Positions 33,744 to 45,355 of a stretch of DNA of 64,000 bases are shown piece after piece. The stretch is from NCBI GenBank assembly GCA_033297205.1, contig MU859123.1:1-64000 (forward strand). The letters run 5' to 3'. Origin of the DNA: Pseudoneurospora amorphoporcata. Lineage: Eukaryota; Ascomycota; Sordariomycetes; Sordariales; Sordariaceae. The translations under genes and the position numbers were made by a program. Each line of letters begins with the position of its first letter. Within the stretch, counting starts at the first letter, position 1. The notes beneath the pieces are model-generated. The model saw only the letters and a program-made list of their open reading frames with translations. It searched no databases and was not told the origin of the DNA.

Positions 33744-34781
33744 TTAATCCTCATCATCGTCATCATCATCATCCATCCCATCCAAGAACGTAAACTGACT
33801 CCTCCCCCCACCACCAGCACCTGACGCCACAGTCGGTGCGCCCGTCCCGCCAGCCGGCCCCGAAATACTTCCACTCCTCTCCGCCTCCTCCCTTCTCGCC
33901 CTCTCCCTCTCCCTCGCCATCCGTTCCCTCTCCTCCCGCATCTTTCTTTCCTCCTCCTCCCTCTCCCGTATCGCCCTCTCTTCGGCCTCCTTCCTCGCCT
34001 CCTCCTCCTCCCTTTTGCGTCTCTCTTCTTCCTCCGGATCATACCCCCTGGGATCCACAGCCCGCGAAACCAAAGATTGGTAGGCCGCCATGCCGCCCAT
34101 GCGCACCTTGTCTTCCGTCGGCCAGGGGTGGAATTGGTACCCTGTTAGCAGGTTAATGTGCGGCTTGAAGTCGTCGGGGAGGGCGGTTTGGTTGGCGGAG
34201 GGGGCGAGTGGTGGTTGGGAGAAGAGAGCTGTGGTTGTGGTGACAGGACCGGAAGCAGCGGGTGTTGGGGCGGCCGAAGCGGCGGGGGTGCCGGCTGCTG
34301 TTGCGCCGCCGGGCATGGGGGTTGGCGCTGCCGAGTCGAGTTCCATTGGCTGCCCTCCTACCCCGACTGCTTGTTTTTCGGATTCGCTGCCGTCGATGAT
34401 CAAGTGTGCGGGCGGGAGCGTGGTGCGACTTATGCGCTTGGCGTAGTTGAGCAGCTCGTGGGTGGTGAACTTGTACTTGGGTCCGGCGGCGGGGTAGTTG
34501 GTTGCGGGCGTGGTCTTGACTTCCTTGCGCATGTTCCACAGTCCGCCGATTATGTCCTTGGTTTGCTGGTCGAGCGAGGCCGTCTCTTGTCGCAGCTGGA
34601 GGATGCGCGCATGGTTGTTTTGGTGTCGCTCGAGCTCTTTGAGGCCCGCGGCCAGCTCGCGGTCGGCGGCCACGAGATCTTCGGCGAGCTTTTCCGAGGG
34701 ATTATATTTAGCAATCGAATCGATGAATGTCGCAAGGGCCTTTTCTACCCGCTCAAAGCGGGTGTCGAGGTATTTGTCCAT
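33744..34781 (-). CDS. MED4: Mediator complex subunit 4 (MED4)
   Basis: Single exon, 345 residues. MED4 signature in the first half: coiled-coil N-terminus (KYLDTRFERVEKALATFIDS), then GLKELERHQNNHARILQLRQ, and YKFTTHELLNYAKRISRTTLPP. A Pro/Ala/Thr-rich linker (about 145-200) leads to PFHPWPTEDKVRMGGMA-like sequence (QFHPWPTEDKVRMGGMAA). A very long Arg/Glu charged helix (about 250-300) follows, and the protein ends in an Asp run encoded by CAT repeats at 33756-33776 (plus strand). Role: middle module of Mediator, bridging activators to RNA polymerase II in the nucleus. It diverges from the QCR10 gene 560 bp away. Confidence 0.93.
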   Translation of the reverse strand: MDKYLDTRFERVEKALATFIDSIAKYNPSEKLAEDLVAADRELAAGLKELERHQNNHARILQLRQETASLDQQTKDIIGGLWNMRKEVKTTPATNYPAAGPKYKFTTHELLNYAKRISRTTLPPAHLIIDGSESEKQAVGVGGQPMELDSAAPTPMPGGATAAGTPAASAAPTPAASGPVTTTTALFSQPPLAPSANQTALPDDFKPHINLLTGYQFHPWPTEDKVRMGGMAAYQSLVSRAVDPRGYDPEEEERRKREEEEARKEAEERAIREREEEERKMREERERMARERERARREEAERSGSISGPAGGTGAPTVASGAGGGGRSQFTFLDGMDDDDDDDED

Positions 34782-35341
34782 GTTGTTGAGGGTTTGTTCG
34801 GAGGTTTGGTTGTTTTGCGCTGTGGATGGGAGGTTGCGTTGTCGTGTGTCGTCTGTCTATGACGGGCAGTTCTGGGGGCAAGGTTGAAAGTCCGCCAGTG
34901 ATATTGAACGAGTTCCAATAAAGAGATTTGTCGATTTGACTGGAAACTACCGAGTTAATGTCTTTCGTGGCTAGTACCGAGTTGGAAGATATCAGCTTTA
35001 AAAGATCTGCCTCGGAGCTTGAAAGTTGACCATGATGGATGGTGGGGCGCTTCAGTGCTCCGACGACATGGACGCTGTTGAGGTGCGCGCCAGGGATGCA
35101 ACTCTAAAAAGAAGATCCACTCTTCCCGTCGGCCCAGGCTTCGGATTGCCGGCCGGCAAAAAGCTCCAAACACACTCCGAATCATCCAGCTTCTGATTGG
35201 TGCCTGAGGCCGCAAAGCGATCCCGGCTTCGTCCGGCAAAGAATCTCGCGCATCGCGGTCCATCCAAAACCAGTTCCTAGTTCGAGATCTTGTCGCAGCC
35301 ATTGAAGCACCAGCTCGCTCGTTCTCGACGCCATAGCCAAG
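34782..35341. promoter_or_regulatory. Divergent promoter region, MED4 and QCR10
   Basis: 560 bp between opposed start codons. ORFs here (for example 34955-35374 minus) have no domain and overlap the 5' parts of both genes. No specific motif is assigned. Confidence 0.4.
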
Positions 35342-36275
35342 ATGTTCGCCGTACGTGCCCACGCCGCTCCCCAAACGCCCGATTTTCCATTTCGAACAGC
35401 GTCACATTCCGACGTTGCGACAAGCGATGCCGAGTCTCGCCGAAAACAAACGATACCCGTATGACGACAGAATAACATGGAGCTAACATCGAGAATTGCG
35501 AATCCATAGACTTCCGCCCTTCGTTCTTCGTACCCTGCGTACAAGAGCCCCTACGGCCCTAAGTAAGCGACGACCAAGACCACGATTCGCCCGCACACCG
35601 ACACCGGCACGATGTGGACAGGCGGGAAACAGCTCAGGGACAAGCTGCTGATGCGTTGGGTTTAGGTACCAGTACCAGCCTCACTTCGCTGGCCTCACTG
35701 CCAAGCAGGCCTACAGACTGTAGGTTACCTCTTCCGTCCATTGACTTGAGTTCGAGTTGGCTGGGAGCTATGGAAGCTATGGGGAGCTTGGAGGATGCTT
35801 TGGAAGGAGAAGGGGCCGTTTCTCCAAAGTCGGAGCAGTATGGGCGGGCGAGAGCGAGAGACAGGGACAGGGGGCGAGTGCAACAGTTCTGTTGCGTCGA
35901 AAGAGAAACCGCCCATCTGTCTTTGGAGAAGCGGCCAGGTCGTTGCGGAGGATGCGGCGTGGACAAAACCCGTGACCAAAAGCTAACTGGTTGCTACAGC
36001 CTCCCCACCACCGCTGCTTTCGGTGGCGTCGCCCTTTTCGCCGTTATCTTCTACGCTTCCGGCATTCCCCGTGTCAAGAACGACATTCTCCAGGTACGAA
36101 CAGGCCCCCATCATGGAGAATATTCGGTATCAGACTACTAACGGCCACACAGCACATTCCCTACTTCGGCCAGAAGTACTTCGTCAGCCACATCCCTGCC
36201 TCTGACAACGTAAGTTCGAGACTTTTCAGCAGCACATTAGTATGACTGTATCTAACACAATGATAGCCGTTCTAA
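35342..36275 (+). CDS. QCR10: Cytochrome bc1 complex subunit 10 (QCR10-like), six small exons
   Basis: Exons 35342..35350, 35510..35562, 35666..35719, 36000..36093, 36153..36209 and 36267..36275 give a single 91-residue frame; every junction is GT-AG and the phases agree. The N-terminus MFATSALRSSYPAYKSPYG is a mitochondrial-type presequence (Ser/Arg, no acid). LPTTAAFGGVALFAVIFYAS forms the single membrane helix, followed by GIPRVKNDILQ and the family's closing IPASDNPF. Role: small, loosely bound subunit of respiratory complex III in the inner mitochondrial membrane. The first and last exons are only 9 nt each. The 280-nt intron 3 is the longest and contains the branch word GCTAAC before GCTACAG. 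Confidence 0.87.
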
Positions 36276-36793
36276 ATTATCCTTTGATACCACGGAGGGC
36301 ATGGCGGGATTGTTTGGCGCTGGGGATGGGATGTTGTCTGGTTGGACAGGCGCCTGCCGTATGACACGGCTTGTATGAAATACAGCATTTTATAGACAAT
36401 TACACATCAAGCCATCGTTTTCCTCCTAGTCGACAGTACGTAGATGATCACATGTTTGAAAGACGACAGGTTCTCATCTTGACCGAACTTTAGAACGTCT
36501 TTAACATCAGACGTCTCGTGGTAGGTCGTGATGGATGGATGGTGCGCACAGACCCTCTCGGCTCTCAGGGGTGCAGCCGTCATTAACAGCTCCTTGCCAA
36601 GACGCATCATCAACACCATGAGATGTCCATGATCACTCAACACTTCAATTGTACATCAAGCACATCGAACTGCACTGGTGAAAATCATCAGTTAAGCATT
36701 CCAACTTCTACATAGTGTTTTCACCTGTCAAACCCATTTTCTCACGAGGGTATGACGTCCATTCGTTTCTCAGTCTGATCCTCGATTTCCTTT
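36276..36793. other. Spacer between QCR10 and ALG10
   Basis: Tandem genes on the plus strand. Short ORFs only; nothing recognisable beyond presumed 3' and 5' flanks. Confidence 0.4.
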
Positions 36794-39254
36794 ATGATGG
36801 ATGCTTTACGTGTCCTCCTGGAGACCTCCACGTTCAACGAGGTGCTGAGAGGTCTGGCCATCTCCATCCTTCTAGCCAAACTCGTCCCAAGCAGCGCAAA
36901 ATCCCAGGACTCCACCTTTATCACAGCCAGCGGATTCCTGCTCATTTACTTTTTCGCTCGCTCCTGGCTGGCTCTTGTGAACCACTATGCCCCTGAGCCC
37001 TACCTGGTGAGAAAACCCCTGGTCGTTCTATGGCCCATGTTCAGTCACTAACACAGACTTCAGGACGAAGTCTTCCACATCCCTCAAGCCCAGACCTACT
37101 GTGGAGGCCGCTACCAAGAATGGGACGACAAAATCACCACTCCGCCCGGCCTGTACCTCCTCTCCGTAGGCTGGCACAAACTCATGCGTCTGGCCGAGTG
37201 CACACCATCTTCTCTGCGCTCCAACAACCTCTCGGCCACCCTCCTCACAGCCCTCCTTTCTCTATCCTGCCGGCGTAGGATCGAGGCTCAGACTGCGATC
37301 GGGAAAGAGAAAAACGATGTCTCATTCTACGCTTACCATACCGCCATCAACATCGCCCTGTTCCCCGTTATTTTCTTCTTCTCGGGGCTCTACTACACCG
37401 ATGTCGCGTCTACTTTTGTGGTGCTGGTGGCGTATCGGAACCACTTGAACCGGGTGGCTTCTCATTCTGAGAAGCCGGGGTTGCTTAATGGTCTTTGGAC
37501 GGTCATCTTGGGCATGGCTGCGCTGTTTATGAGGCAGACGAATGTTTTCTGGGTGGTGGTGTACATGGGCGGTCTGGAGGCTGCGCATGTGGTCCGGGGA
37601 TTGAGGCCAAAGCCGATTGCTGAGAAGGACACTCCGAGTATTTCTTTGGCAAAGCTGGGAGAGTTTTTCGGGTTTTGGCTGAAGAGGTATGCGGTAGGTG
37701 ATGTACACGATCCACCGGTTGATATGGCCTGGCCTGATGGTATGTCTACCCTCAGTGCCTCTACCTGAAATGTGAAGGATGCTGATGATATGACTACAGA
37801 TTGGGTGTTATGTCTCTTGAGCATCGGCATCGCTGCTCTTTGCAATCCGCTTAGGGTGCTGAGACAGGTTTGGCCTCATATCACCATCATGGGCCTCTTT
37901 GTTACGTTCGTGGCTTGGAATGGAGGTGTTGTGCTTGGTTTGTCCCTCCTTTTCCTCCTCATCTGCGAACTAAGTAGATACTAACCATCGTGCAGGAGAT
38001 AAATCCAACCACATCGCTACAATTCATCTCCCCCAGATGCTCTACCTTTGGCCCTTCTTCGCCTTCTTCTCTGCTCCTCTTCTTATCACCCCTGTTCTTT
38101 CTACCCTCGCAGGTCTCTTCCGGCCTGCCAAATTTACCGCCATCTCAAACTCAAACACCGACGACACAGGCCTCTCTTCACTTAGGTCTACCAAACCATC
38201 AACGAAATCCACGAGATTCTCCACGACCGAACTACCGCAAACAACGACCCCTGCTCCCTCTTCTTCAACCGCAAAATCCTCAGGACCAGGCTCGCCCCTC
38301 CTAAACATTCTCTACTTCCTCCTATCCCGCAAACTCTACTACCCCTTTCACCTCCTCGCCACCATGCTCCTCTCCGCCGCCGTCGTCAAATACAATACCA
38401 TCATCCACCCCTTTACCCTCGCTGACAACCGACACTACATGTTCTACATCTTCCGGTACACCATCCTGCGCTCCTCTTCTGTTCGTCTCGCCCTCGTTTT
38501 TGCCTACACTTTTTCCAGGTGGCTCGTCTGGAAGCGGCTTGAGGGAAACAACAACACCGTTTCGCGAGACTTTGTGGGGGAGATGCAGCTGAGGAATGGC
38601 GGTAATAAGATGCGGTGGCGGGATGAGTTTTCTGCTTCGCCTTTTGCTACTGATGGCCTCTCGCTTGCGAGGCAGAGATTCACCAACCGTACCTTGGATA
38701 AGAACAGCAGCCCGGAAACGACCGCGAATAGCGAACAGAAGAAGGCCAACGACAAGAAAGAGCAAGAAGAAGAATTTCTCATCGGCACATTCACAACCTT
38801 CACCCCCTCCTCCTCGCAACCCAGCCCGTCTACTTCCTCCCCACGCACCTCCACCGTCCTTCTCTGCCTTTTGACGACCACCCTGTCGCTGGTCACTGCG
38901 CCCCTGGTTGAACCGAGGTACTTTATTTTGCCGTGGGTGTTCTATCGGCTCTTGGTGCCTGCTATGCCGGTGCCTTCTTCTGTTCTCTCTCCCGGTTCTT
39001 CTGCTCCCTCTTCCAACAAGAAGGGCAAGGGCGATGTTGATGCTACTGCCCCTGCGGCGCAACAGCAACAACCCGAAAAGGGTCTGCTCTGGAACATCGT
39101 ACACAGAACCGACTTGACGTTGATCCTGGAGACGATCTGGTTCCTAGCCATTAACATCGGAACCATGTACATGTTCCTCTTCAAGCCGTTTTACTGGAAG
39201 ACTCCGGGTGGAGAGATGTTGGATGGGGGAAGGGTGCAGAGGTTTATGTGGTGA
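36794..39254 (+). CDS. ALG10: Dol-P-Glc:Glc2Man9GlcNAc2-PP-Dol alpha-1,2-glucosyltransferase (ALG10/DIE2)
   Basis: Exons 36794..37006, 37064..37739, 37800..37937 and 37996..39254, 761 residues. The catalytic loop DEVFHIPQAQTYCGGRYQEW with KITTPPGLYLLS is the ALG10 hallmark and is split from the first membrane helices by intron 1. Further matches: FFFSGLYYTDVAST, FMRQTNVFWVVVYMGG, DNRHYMFYIFRYTI and EPRYFILPWV. About 12 membrane segments. It adds the third and last glucose to the lipid-linked N-glycan precursor in the ER lumen. Compared with yeast (about 525 residues) it carries extra Ser/Thr/Pro-rich lumenal or cytosolic loops, as in other filamentous fungi. The stop is followed by an A/T-rich 3' flank. 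Confidence 0.94.
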
Positions 39255-40020
39255 TTTTTTATTTTTTCTTATTTCATGTTTCATTTTACTTGTATGCATT
39301 ACACTATACAAAGTATGCATATGATGTATCCACCTGTTTTCATTAAATCTTGCGTATGAAATCAGTGAGAGATGATGCACAACATGTCGGGTAGGTGATT
39401 GATGGATGCCAAAAATGAGATTTGTTTGTCGATGGTTCCGTTCCTACCAACAAGCTTCACAAGTTATTTCAACCCCCACCATGGATGCTTTGTTTTGTCG
39501 TTGGTTCCTACCAACAAGCTTCTCAATTTCATTCCGTCGACGTCTGTTGGACACCGCGGCGGAAGCTTCTTTCAACATCATCAAGAAGCCCAATTCATCC
39601 CTTGCCGCCGTCACTGTATGGCCCGTAGCATATTCGAACCGATATATTCTCCTCTGAGCCGCGTACGCAGACGTGAAATGATTCCACGCCAGGTGTACTA
39701 TCCATTACACCAACGAGCCAAGGAAAGGTGGCCAGTGAACGGAGCTTATATACCTCTAGCCGAGTGAACGTTGGGATGACAGAAGTGGCGGGCAGGAGGC
39801 AGGAGACAAGAAGGAAAGAGCGGCAGGAACGGCAGGTGGCGCGCCCCTTTTGGGTCGTGGTCTTGGTAATATCCGTTCATGGTCTATATATATATATATA
39901 TTTTTTTTTTTCTTTTTTCTTTTCTCTTTTTTCCTTATCAACCCAATTCCTCTCCCTGCGCTTAGTTGGGTGGCACATTTATGTGTTGTTCACTCGTCTC
40001 GTTAATCTTCCGTAGTCAAC
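39255..40020. other. Spacer with a short duplication and an AT/T tract
   Basis: Contains an imperfect direct duplication (39420-39465 and 39487-39533, shared TTCCTACCAACAAGCTTC) and a (TA)n-T(n) tract at about 39886-39910. No coding gene is supported. Confidence 0.5.
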
Positions 40021-40107
40021 ATGATGTCTGAGCAAGCGCCCGTTATAAAAAATGATTCCGGTGAGATCATGTTCTACGGCCAAGACGATTTCACCCCGCC
40101 TAAATGA
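40021..40107 (+). CDS. Small ORF, 28 residues, possible micropeptide
   Basis: ATG at 40021 in a good fungal context (GTCAACATGATG) runs 28 codons to TGA, encoding a start of MMSEQAPVIKNDSGEI and an end of FYGQDDFTPPK. It is preceded by a pyrimidine-rich leader and followed by an AT-rich flank of the kind seen after fungal genes. No homologue is known to me. It could also be the first exon of a longer gene, since GGTGAGATC inside could act as a donor, or chance. Confidence 0.35.
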   Translation: MMSEQAPVIKNDSGEIMFYGQDDFTPPK

Positions 40108-40526
40108 TCATCATTCAATTTTTTATTCATACAGACCGATAGCATTTTGATAACTGATAGTATTGTGCAATGTAATGTGTTGTAGCGTCCCCCGTTCCCA
40201 AGTATGATATTTTCCTTTGCCTAATCACCCAACGCCAACTTTAAATATCTGATCAAAGCAAGAAACCTTTTGACGCCCCCCTTTGACAACATTCTGTTGA
40301 TACGTCCTGACCACCTTGCGGTACTGTTTCAACGAGGTCTATCCCATATGTCCATGCTGTATCCGTGTCGCTATGTTGTGTGTGTATGTGTTGTCGTATT
40401 ATCTTGTTGTTGCTTTTTCACCTTGTCGCACAAAAAGTGTTCTCATAAGGCGCTATCCAAGAAAGGCAATGGAGGCTTTTACTGTTGTGGACGAGACGTC
40501 ATCTCAGCATCCTCATATCATCTCTT
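40108..40526. other. Short spacer before the conserved hypothetical gene
   Basis: T-rich, no domain-bearing ORF. Contains the presumed 3' flank of the minus-strand gene ending at 40527. Confidence 0.35.
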
Positions 40527-41048
40527 TCAAAGACTCAGTCGATCCAAACTCAGCCTATCCCCACTCTTGATCCTCCTTACTACCCCTAGTTTGAAAAACT
40601 TCTCCTCGCCTGTAGCTGTCCTCCCGCCGATGTATAGTTTTTCTGCGCCCGACACCTCGCGAAAGCCTTCGCTGCTGCTGTCGCTCCCTCTCCTCCTGCT
40701 GTTGTGATGGCGGTGACGATGGTGCCGACTGCCTTCTGGAATGGGAATGCCCGAATGATGCGAGCGCGGTGATAGAGAAAGTTGTCCCATGACACCACCT
40801 TCGCGCCCAGACGGAGAGCTCGACAATGATGCTTGATTGCTCGTGGATGTTGTGATTGTGCGTGGCGTCGCTACAGTGCCAGGGGAGTTCGTGGAGTTCG
40901 CTTGGGCAGTCGCGCCGCCTGGGGCCGTCGCTGTAGTATTCTTGCTGGGCTGTTGACCATTGTACAGGGAAGAAGGTGGTTGTTGGCGGAAGGCGGCGAA
41001 GAAGGTAGACAGGAAAAAGGGACGTTGGGACGGCATGGTGGATGGCAT
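40527..41048 (-). CDS. Conserved fungal protein of unknown function (EKLYIGGRTATGEEKF motif)
   Basis: The open frame reaches 41525 but its first ATG is at 41048, giving 173 residues (MPSTMPSQRPFFLSTFFAAF start). The middle is Ser/Thr/Pro-rich and disordered, with a His/Arg-rich patch (RHHRHRHHNSRRRGSDSSS). The last 40 residues are distinctive: AEKLYIGGRTATGEEKFFKL followed by GVVRR and a double DRLSL at the very end. I recall this C-terminal motif from small uncharacterised ascomycete proteins, but no function. A 5' exon upstream is possible because the frame stays open for another 159 codons. Confidence 0.6.
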   Translation of the reverse strand: MPSTMPSQRPFFLSTFFAAFRQQPPSSLYNGQQPSKNTTATAPGGATAQANSTNSPGTVATPRTITTSTSNQASLSSSPSGREGGVMGQLSLSPRSHHSGIPIPEGSRHHRHRHHNSRRRGSDSSSEGFREVSGAEKLYIGGRTATGEEKFFKLGVVRRIKSGDRLSLDRLSL

Positions 41049-42691
41049 TCCAATTTTCGGAACCAGAACGGCGCTGGCACGACTCCTGAATGATGTGTCT
41101 AAACGGCTGGGTATAAGGTGAGGGATATGTTGTGTCCCTAAAATATCGCGGTTTAGGGTTGTATGGGACGGGAACCCGGAAATGTTTGTGGGAAGCGAGG
41201 CGGATGCTATCGGAAACGATTGCTGGACGGGCGAACCAGAAGCCCGAGATGTTGCAGGATATGTAGAAAACGGCGACGAGTTGTCGTGCAGGACGTCCTC
41301 CTCTCGAAATTCCTGACGTCGGGCGTGGTGTCCGAGCCCTTGGTCTTGGAGCCCAGGTTGCGCCGTGCGGTGGGCTTGGCTTGGATGGAACGATCCCCGC
41401 AGAGTTGCCCTTTTGGGAGTTGGAGTTGGGCGATGAAAACTTGGGGGGTTTCGCTTTGGTGGTTGTAATGGTGGTCGAGGAACTTGGAAGTGACGATGAT
41501 AACTGGTGGACAGCAAGGTTCTCACGATACTAATCTCTCATGTATTTCAAGGGCGACTCGCGAATTTCAACCCGGCGGATGTACGTTCAATCGCTTGACG
41601 CGCTGGTATCAAGCGGCTGATTCGCCGTCATTGAATCTCCAACAGCGCAAGGGGTGAATTAGTCTAGATATTGAAGCGCAGAAAGCCGAGTATCGCAAAA
41701 GGAGCGCTGAGCTGAGAGGGAGTTTGAGGTATGACGAAGGCCGGTTTGGTCGAAAACGACAAGCTAAATACACGAATGATGGGCCAAGAGCGATCGCAAA
41801 AGGATCGGAACTTGCGGCGGACGAACGGAAGGATCTTTTGGCGGCCAGAGACATGGAACTTGGCGACAAACAAGCGAATGCCTCCTGCCGTCCAAAGCCG
41901 GCCGACCGACTTTCTGACTGTCTCAACCTCGTTCCTGCCTGTCCTTGTGGTTGAAATGTAATGTTCCTCGGCTGGAGGCCCACGAGTATAAGTGTTAGTG
42001 TTTACCTCTATTCTCGCCCCACTATTGGCTTCCTACTAACAGGTATGCGACCGCTATTCAGATGCTATCCAGCAGGGTTCGCAACTGATCCCGGGATCTT
42101 CTCGTGGCCTCAGTAATTATGGGCTGCTGATTGGTTACAGCGTTGCATGACCTCGTAGCGAACAATGAAAGAGCGGTGGTCATTGGTTGCGCTTGACCCG
42201 CAACGGTCCATTCTGCATCTCATGGGATTTATGCGGGGGAACTGGAGGTGAAGACGCTGACACATCGTTTTGTGTGTTTCCTTTGCAACAACTCCGACAT
42301 CGATGCCCATGTCAGCCAAATGACACCAGGCAGCGTCACAGACGACCTCAGCTGGCCGACATTTGGTTCGAAATATCACCACTTGGAACAAACAACACTG
42401 GGCGATATGGTGATTGATGCCTTCACTCTGCTTGGCTGCGGCTACTCGACTATCGACATTTCCGATTTACTTGGAGTCGGTCATCAGATCCACGAATCCT
42501 AAACCGTACAACCTCTTGGGCTCGCTCGTTCATACCAAGCCTTTTTGCTAGACCTTACTTACACAAACCATGTACGATCTGGTGGTTGGTTCGGACTTAG
42601 GAGGCCAAGGCACTTCTTTCGGCGGCGGTGCTACATCCAAGTTGGCTTCGGTCAGCTACCATGACGCTCTCTGTCACCGGCCAAGCGAAAC
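41049..42691. other. Gene-poor stretch
   Basis: Open frame continuing upstream of the previous gene to 41525 without ATG, then short ORFs in all frames. No domain, RNA gene or mobile element was seen. Confidence 0.4.
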
Positions 42692-43870
42692 TTACATGGG
42701 AACCACGTATCCGTGGCGTGGGTTGGCCGGGAGGCGGTAGCTCTGAGTCTTGGACCACTGGCCGCCGGCAATGTTATATGTCTCGAACGGCATATACCCG
42801 GATCCCTTGGTGTAGTTGTCGATCCAGAGATGCCACTGGTCAAACGAAAACAAGTCAGCACGACTAATGGAACATTCAACGTACTAACAGACGAGGATAG
42901 CTGAGCGCACGCACCTTGTTGCGGTCCTTGTTGTCCCTGAAGATCAACGGTCCCTCGCCAGCCGGCAACGAGCCCTGTCCAATGTTCTCCGAGACCTTCT
43001 GCCATCCTCCCGACAGGCCGTTGTACGCCACGTTCTGCTGGATCAGCTCGTTCGGTCCGTTCTTGCTGATCATGTAGAATTGGCCGTTGTCACCGGCAAT
43101 GATGGTGTTATCCATGCCGTACCCGGTAATGTACTGTTCCGGCTTGGTGAAAGTCACAAAGTCATTGGTATAGCAGCGGAGGATCTTCCACCCGGCCGTG
43201 ATGCCGTTGGCGGTAGAGACGACGTTCGAGGTCCAGTACACCATGAAGGCGTTACGCGCAGGGTCCCAGATGGCGTCGGGCGCCCAGGTCATGCCCGCAT
43301 TGTCGGGGGATACCTTGGCGAGGCGGGGGCCAGACCAGTTGCGGAGGTTGGTGGATTCCCAGACGACGATGGACTTTGAACCCTTGGTTGTCATGTCGGT
43401 GTTGGACCAGCCCCCGGGAAGACCGTTGACTTTAAGATCCTAGTGCAGAGGGTCAGTGGCTGTTGGTTTCGCTTTGGTTGGAAAGGGGCATACCGTGGCG
43501 ATGATCCAGAACTTGCTCCTATCCGGCGCAACAATCAACGAAGGGTCGCGAATGCCCTTGGTACCGACATTGCTGGTCAGATAAGGCTGGCCGTTTTTGA
43601 GTGCCGTCCATTGGTTGGGATCATTGTTGTTGCTGACAGCCATATAGACCTGCTCGCCGTTGGAGTAGCCTTCGCCCGTGAACTGGGTGGTCGTCAGTTC
43701 GCATTCCCTAGGTCATTGTGTACAACAGAGCAAGGCTGACTCACGTAAACATAGGCGTAGTCAGTGAAGCTATTTTGCCTGGCGGAAATCTCGCTGGCTA
43801 GCTCCGAAACTGGGGCAGCCCAGATGGGCGACAGCAGGAAGGCCCAAGAGAAATAGGCGGAGGCTCTCAT
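42692..43870 (-). CDS. Secreted glycoside hydrolase family 43 protein (arabinofuranosidase/xylosidase type)
   Basis: Exons 43870..43745, 43682..43494, 43439..42915 and 42835..42692, 327 residues. Signal peptide about 1-20 (MRASAYFSWAFLLSPIWAAP). Five-bladed beta-propeller motifs: YFTGEGYSNGEQVYMAVS, GIRDPSLIVAPDRSKFWIIA, WAPDAIWDPARNAFMVYW, and AGEGPLIFRDN with the probable acid Glu; the Asp of RDPSL and of WAPD fit the other catalytic positions. The end reads NPRHGYVVPM. Role: release of arabinose or xylose from plant cell-wall polysaccharides outside the cell. The last codons before the stop abut a GTAAGT, so a further short exon cannot be excluded. It precedes con-10 and con-13 in the region, as I remember for N. 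crassa. Confidence 0.88.
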
Positions 43871-45355
43871 CGTGGGTGTCTGGTGGTAGCTGAGTTACGG
43901 TTTGGTTGAGAACTGGCTGATTCCTTGACTTCAGACACCGACCATCACTGACATTCTTATATCAACGAGCTCCAGCGAACCTCTCCGACCAAACCTCACT
44001 CATCAAGTTGAGGCAACAACTGCCGAACTTTGTGTTGTTGCTGATGAGGTAAACATCACAACCGTGCGCACCAGTTCAAACCTACGCGCACGAATGACGA
44101 CCAGGGGTTGTTTGAGGCTCCTCGCGATGCCTTGCCTCCTCCCTGGTCCAGGTGCCAAGGACAACCACTCGCTCGGAGCTGTACGAAGAAATTGCCTGTT
44201 TGGGACATGGGTCGCTACCATACTACCTTACTAAAGGAGTATGTGCCCGGATTTCCCGTTGAACTCTCCTCACATGCTCCCAGCAGGTTAATGGTGGAAG
44301 ATTTCTTGGGCTTTTGACCTATTCTCAAGGATAGTGATTGGCGCGCTTCCGCTCTTCGGTACTTTGTTTGACGCAGTCGAGGATTTAAAGTTCTGGTACC
44401 GCGCCCTTCAACTACCGATAAGGTTTCCAACCTCTGCCAAGAAAAACTTGGCCGCTCCTCGATCGGTAACGGATCTCAACCGGGATATCGGGCCAACTTC
44501 ACGGGGTGTAGGTCTAGACCCCGGTGCATTGCGCCCAAAAGAGACAAAAATCTGCGGTCGCCAGCTCCGATAATCATGGCCAAATACGTCCACGGTGCCT
44601 TCAGCAGCACATCCTCCAAACATGCGACGGTACGAAGGCCGAGGAGGTCACAACAAGGTTGGGAATGGACACACGGGGCTACCATCATCGAGTGATGAAG
44701 GATCGACTTTCCTCAGAAGTGGCAATGACGGAGACCGTTGTGCCATACGTGATGAAAGGCACAAGGAGAAGGGGCCTCCATACTTTTTGGTCACTTGCCT
44801 TGTACACCAAAGGGGTAAGAACTTCTCCCTCACAACATTTGCCTCCCATCAGCCACGTTGGCTTCATGACTTGGTAGGATCTCCATTCTTTCCTAATTCG
44901 AGGACCCTCTCATGCATATGGGTGTCCGGAACTATCTCCGTGGGATTCCGTTACAAAGATACATCAAAAGACCTAAGAATACTTTATTCGAGAACCTCTT
45001 CCCAGGCTTTGTTTGTCAACGGTTCTCCTCAGTTGAAAGGAAAAGCACGGGAATGGACAAAGAGCATGAACAGGACAATGGCCTTGATGAAAGGAAAGAC
45101 GGTGTCAGATTTACAAGGCCACACGAGTGCCAAGTGGTACAGTCAAGATCTTTACAATGATCATTGTCCGCCCCACTATACTGGATGGGCATCTCTCCTC
45201 CTCGCGTTGATGATCCCTTTCCTAGATAATGGCCCATATCCTCACTTTGCTGGGTTTCCCAGGAAATCTACTCTGCTACAGTGTGATTCTGGATACCCGA
45301 TACAGTTTACAAGATCCCGTCGCGGAACATCGGCGTCTATCAGTAAAACGACACG
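43871..45355. other. Spacer upstream of the GH43 and protease genes
   Basis: Divergent promoters must lie here. A 254-codon open frame at 44595-45359 begins with GTG, has no domain, and overlaps the first codon of the protease gene, so it is taken as chance. Confidence 0.4.
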
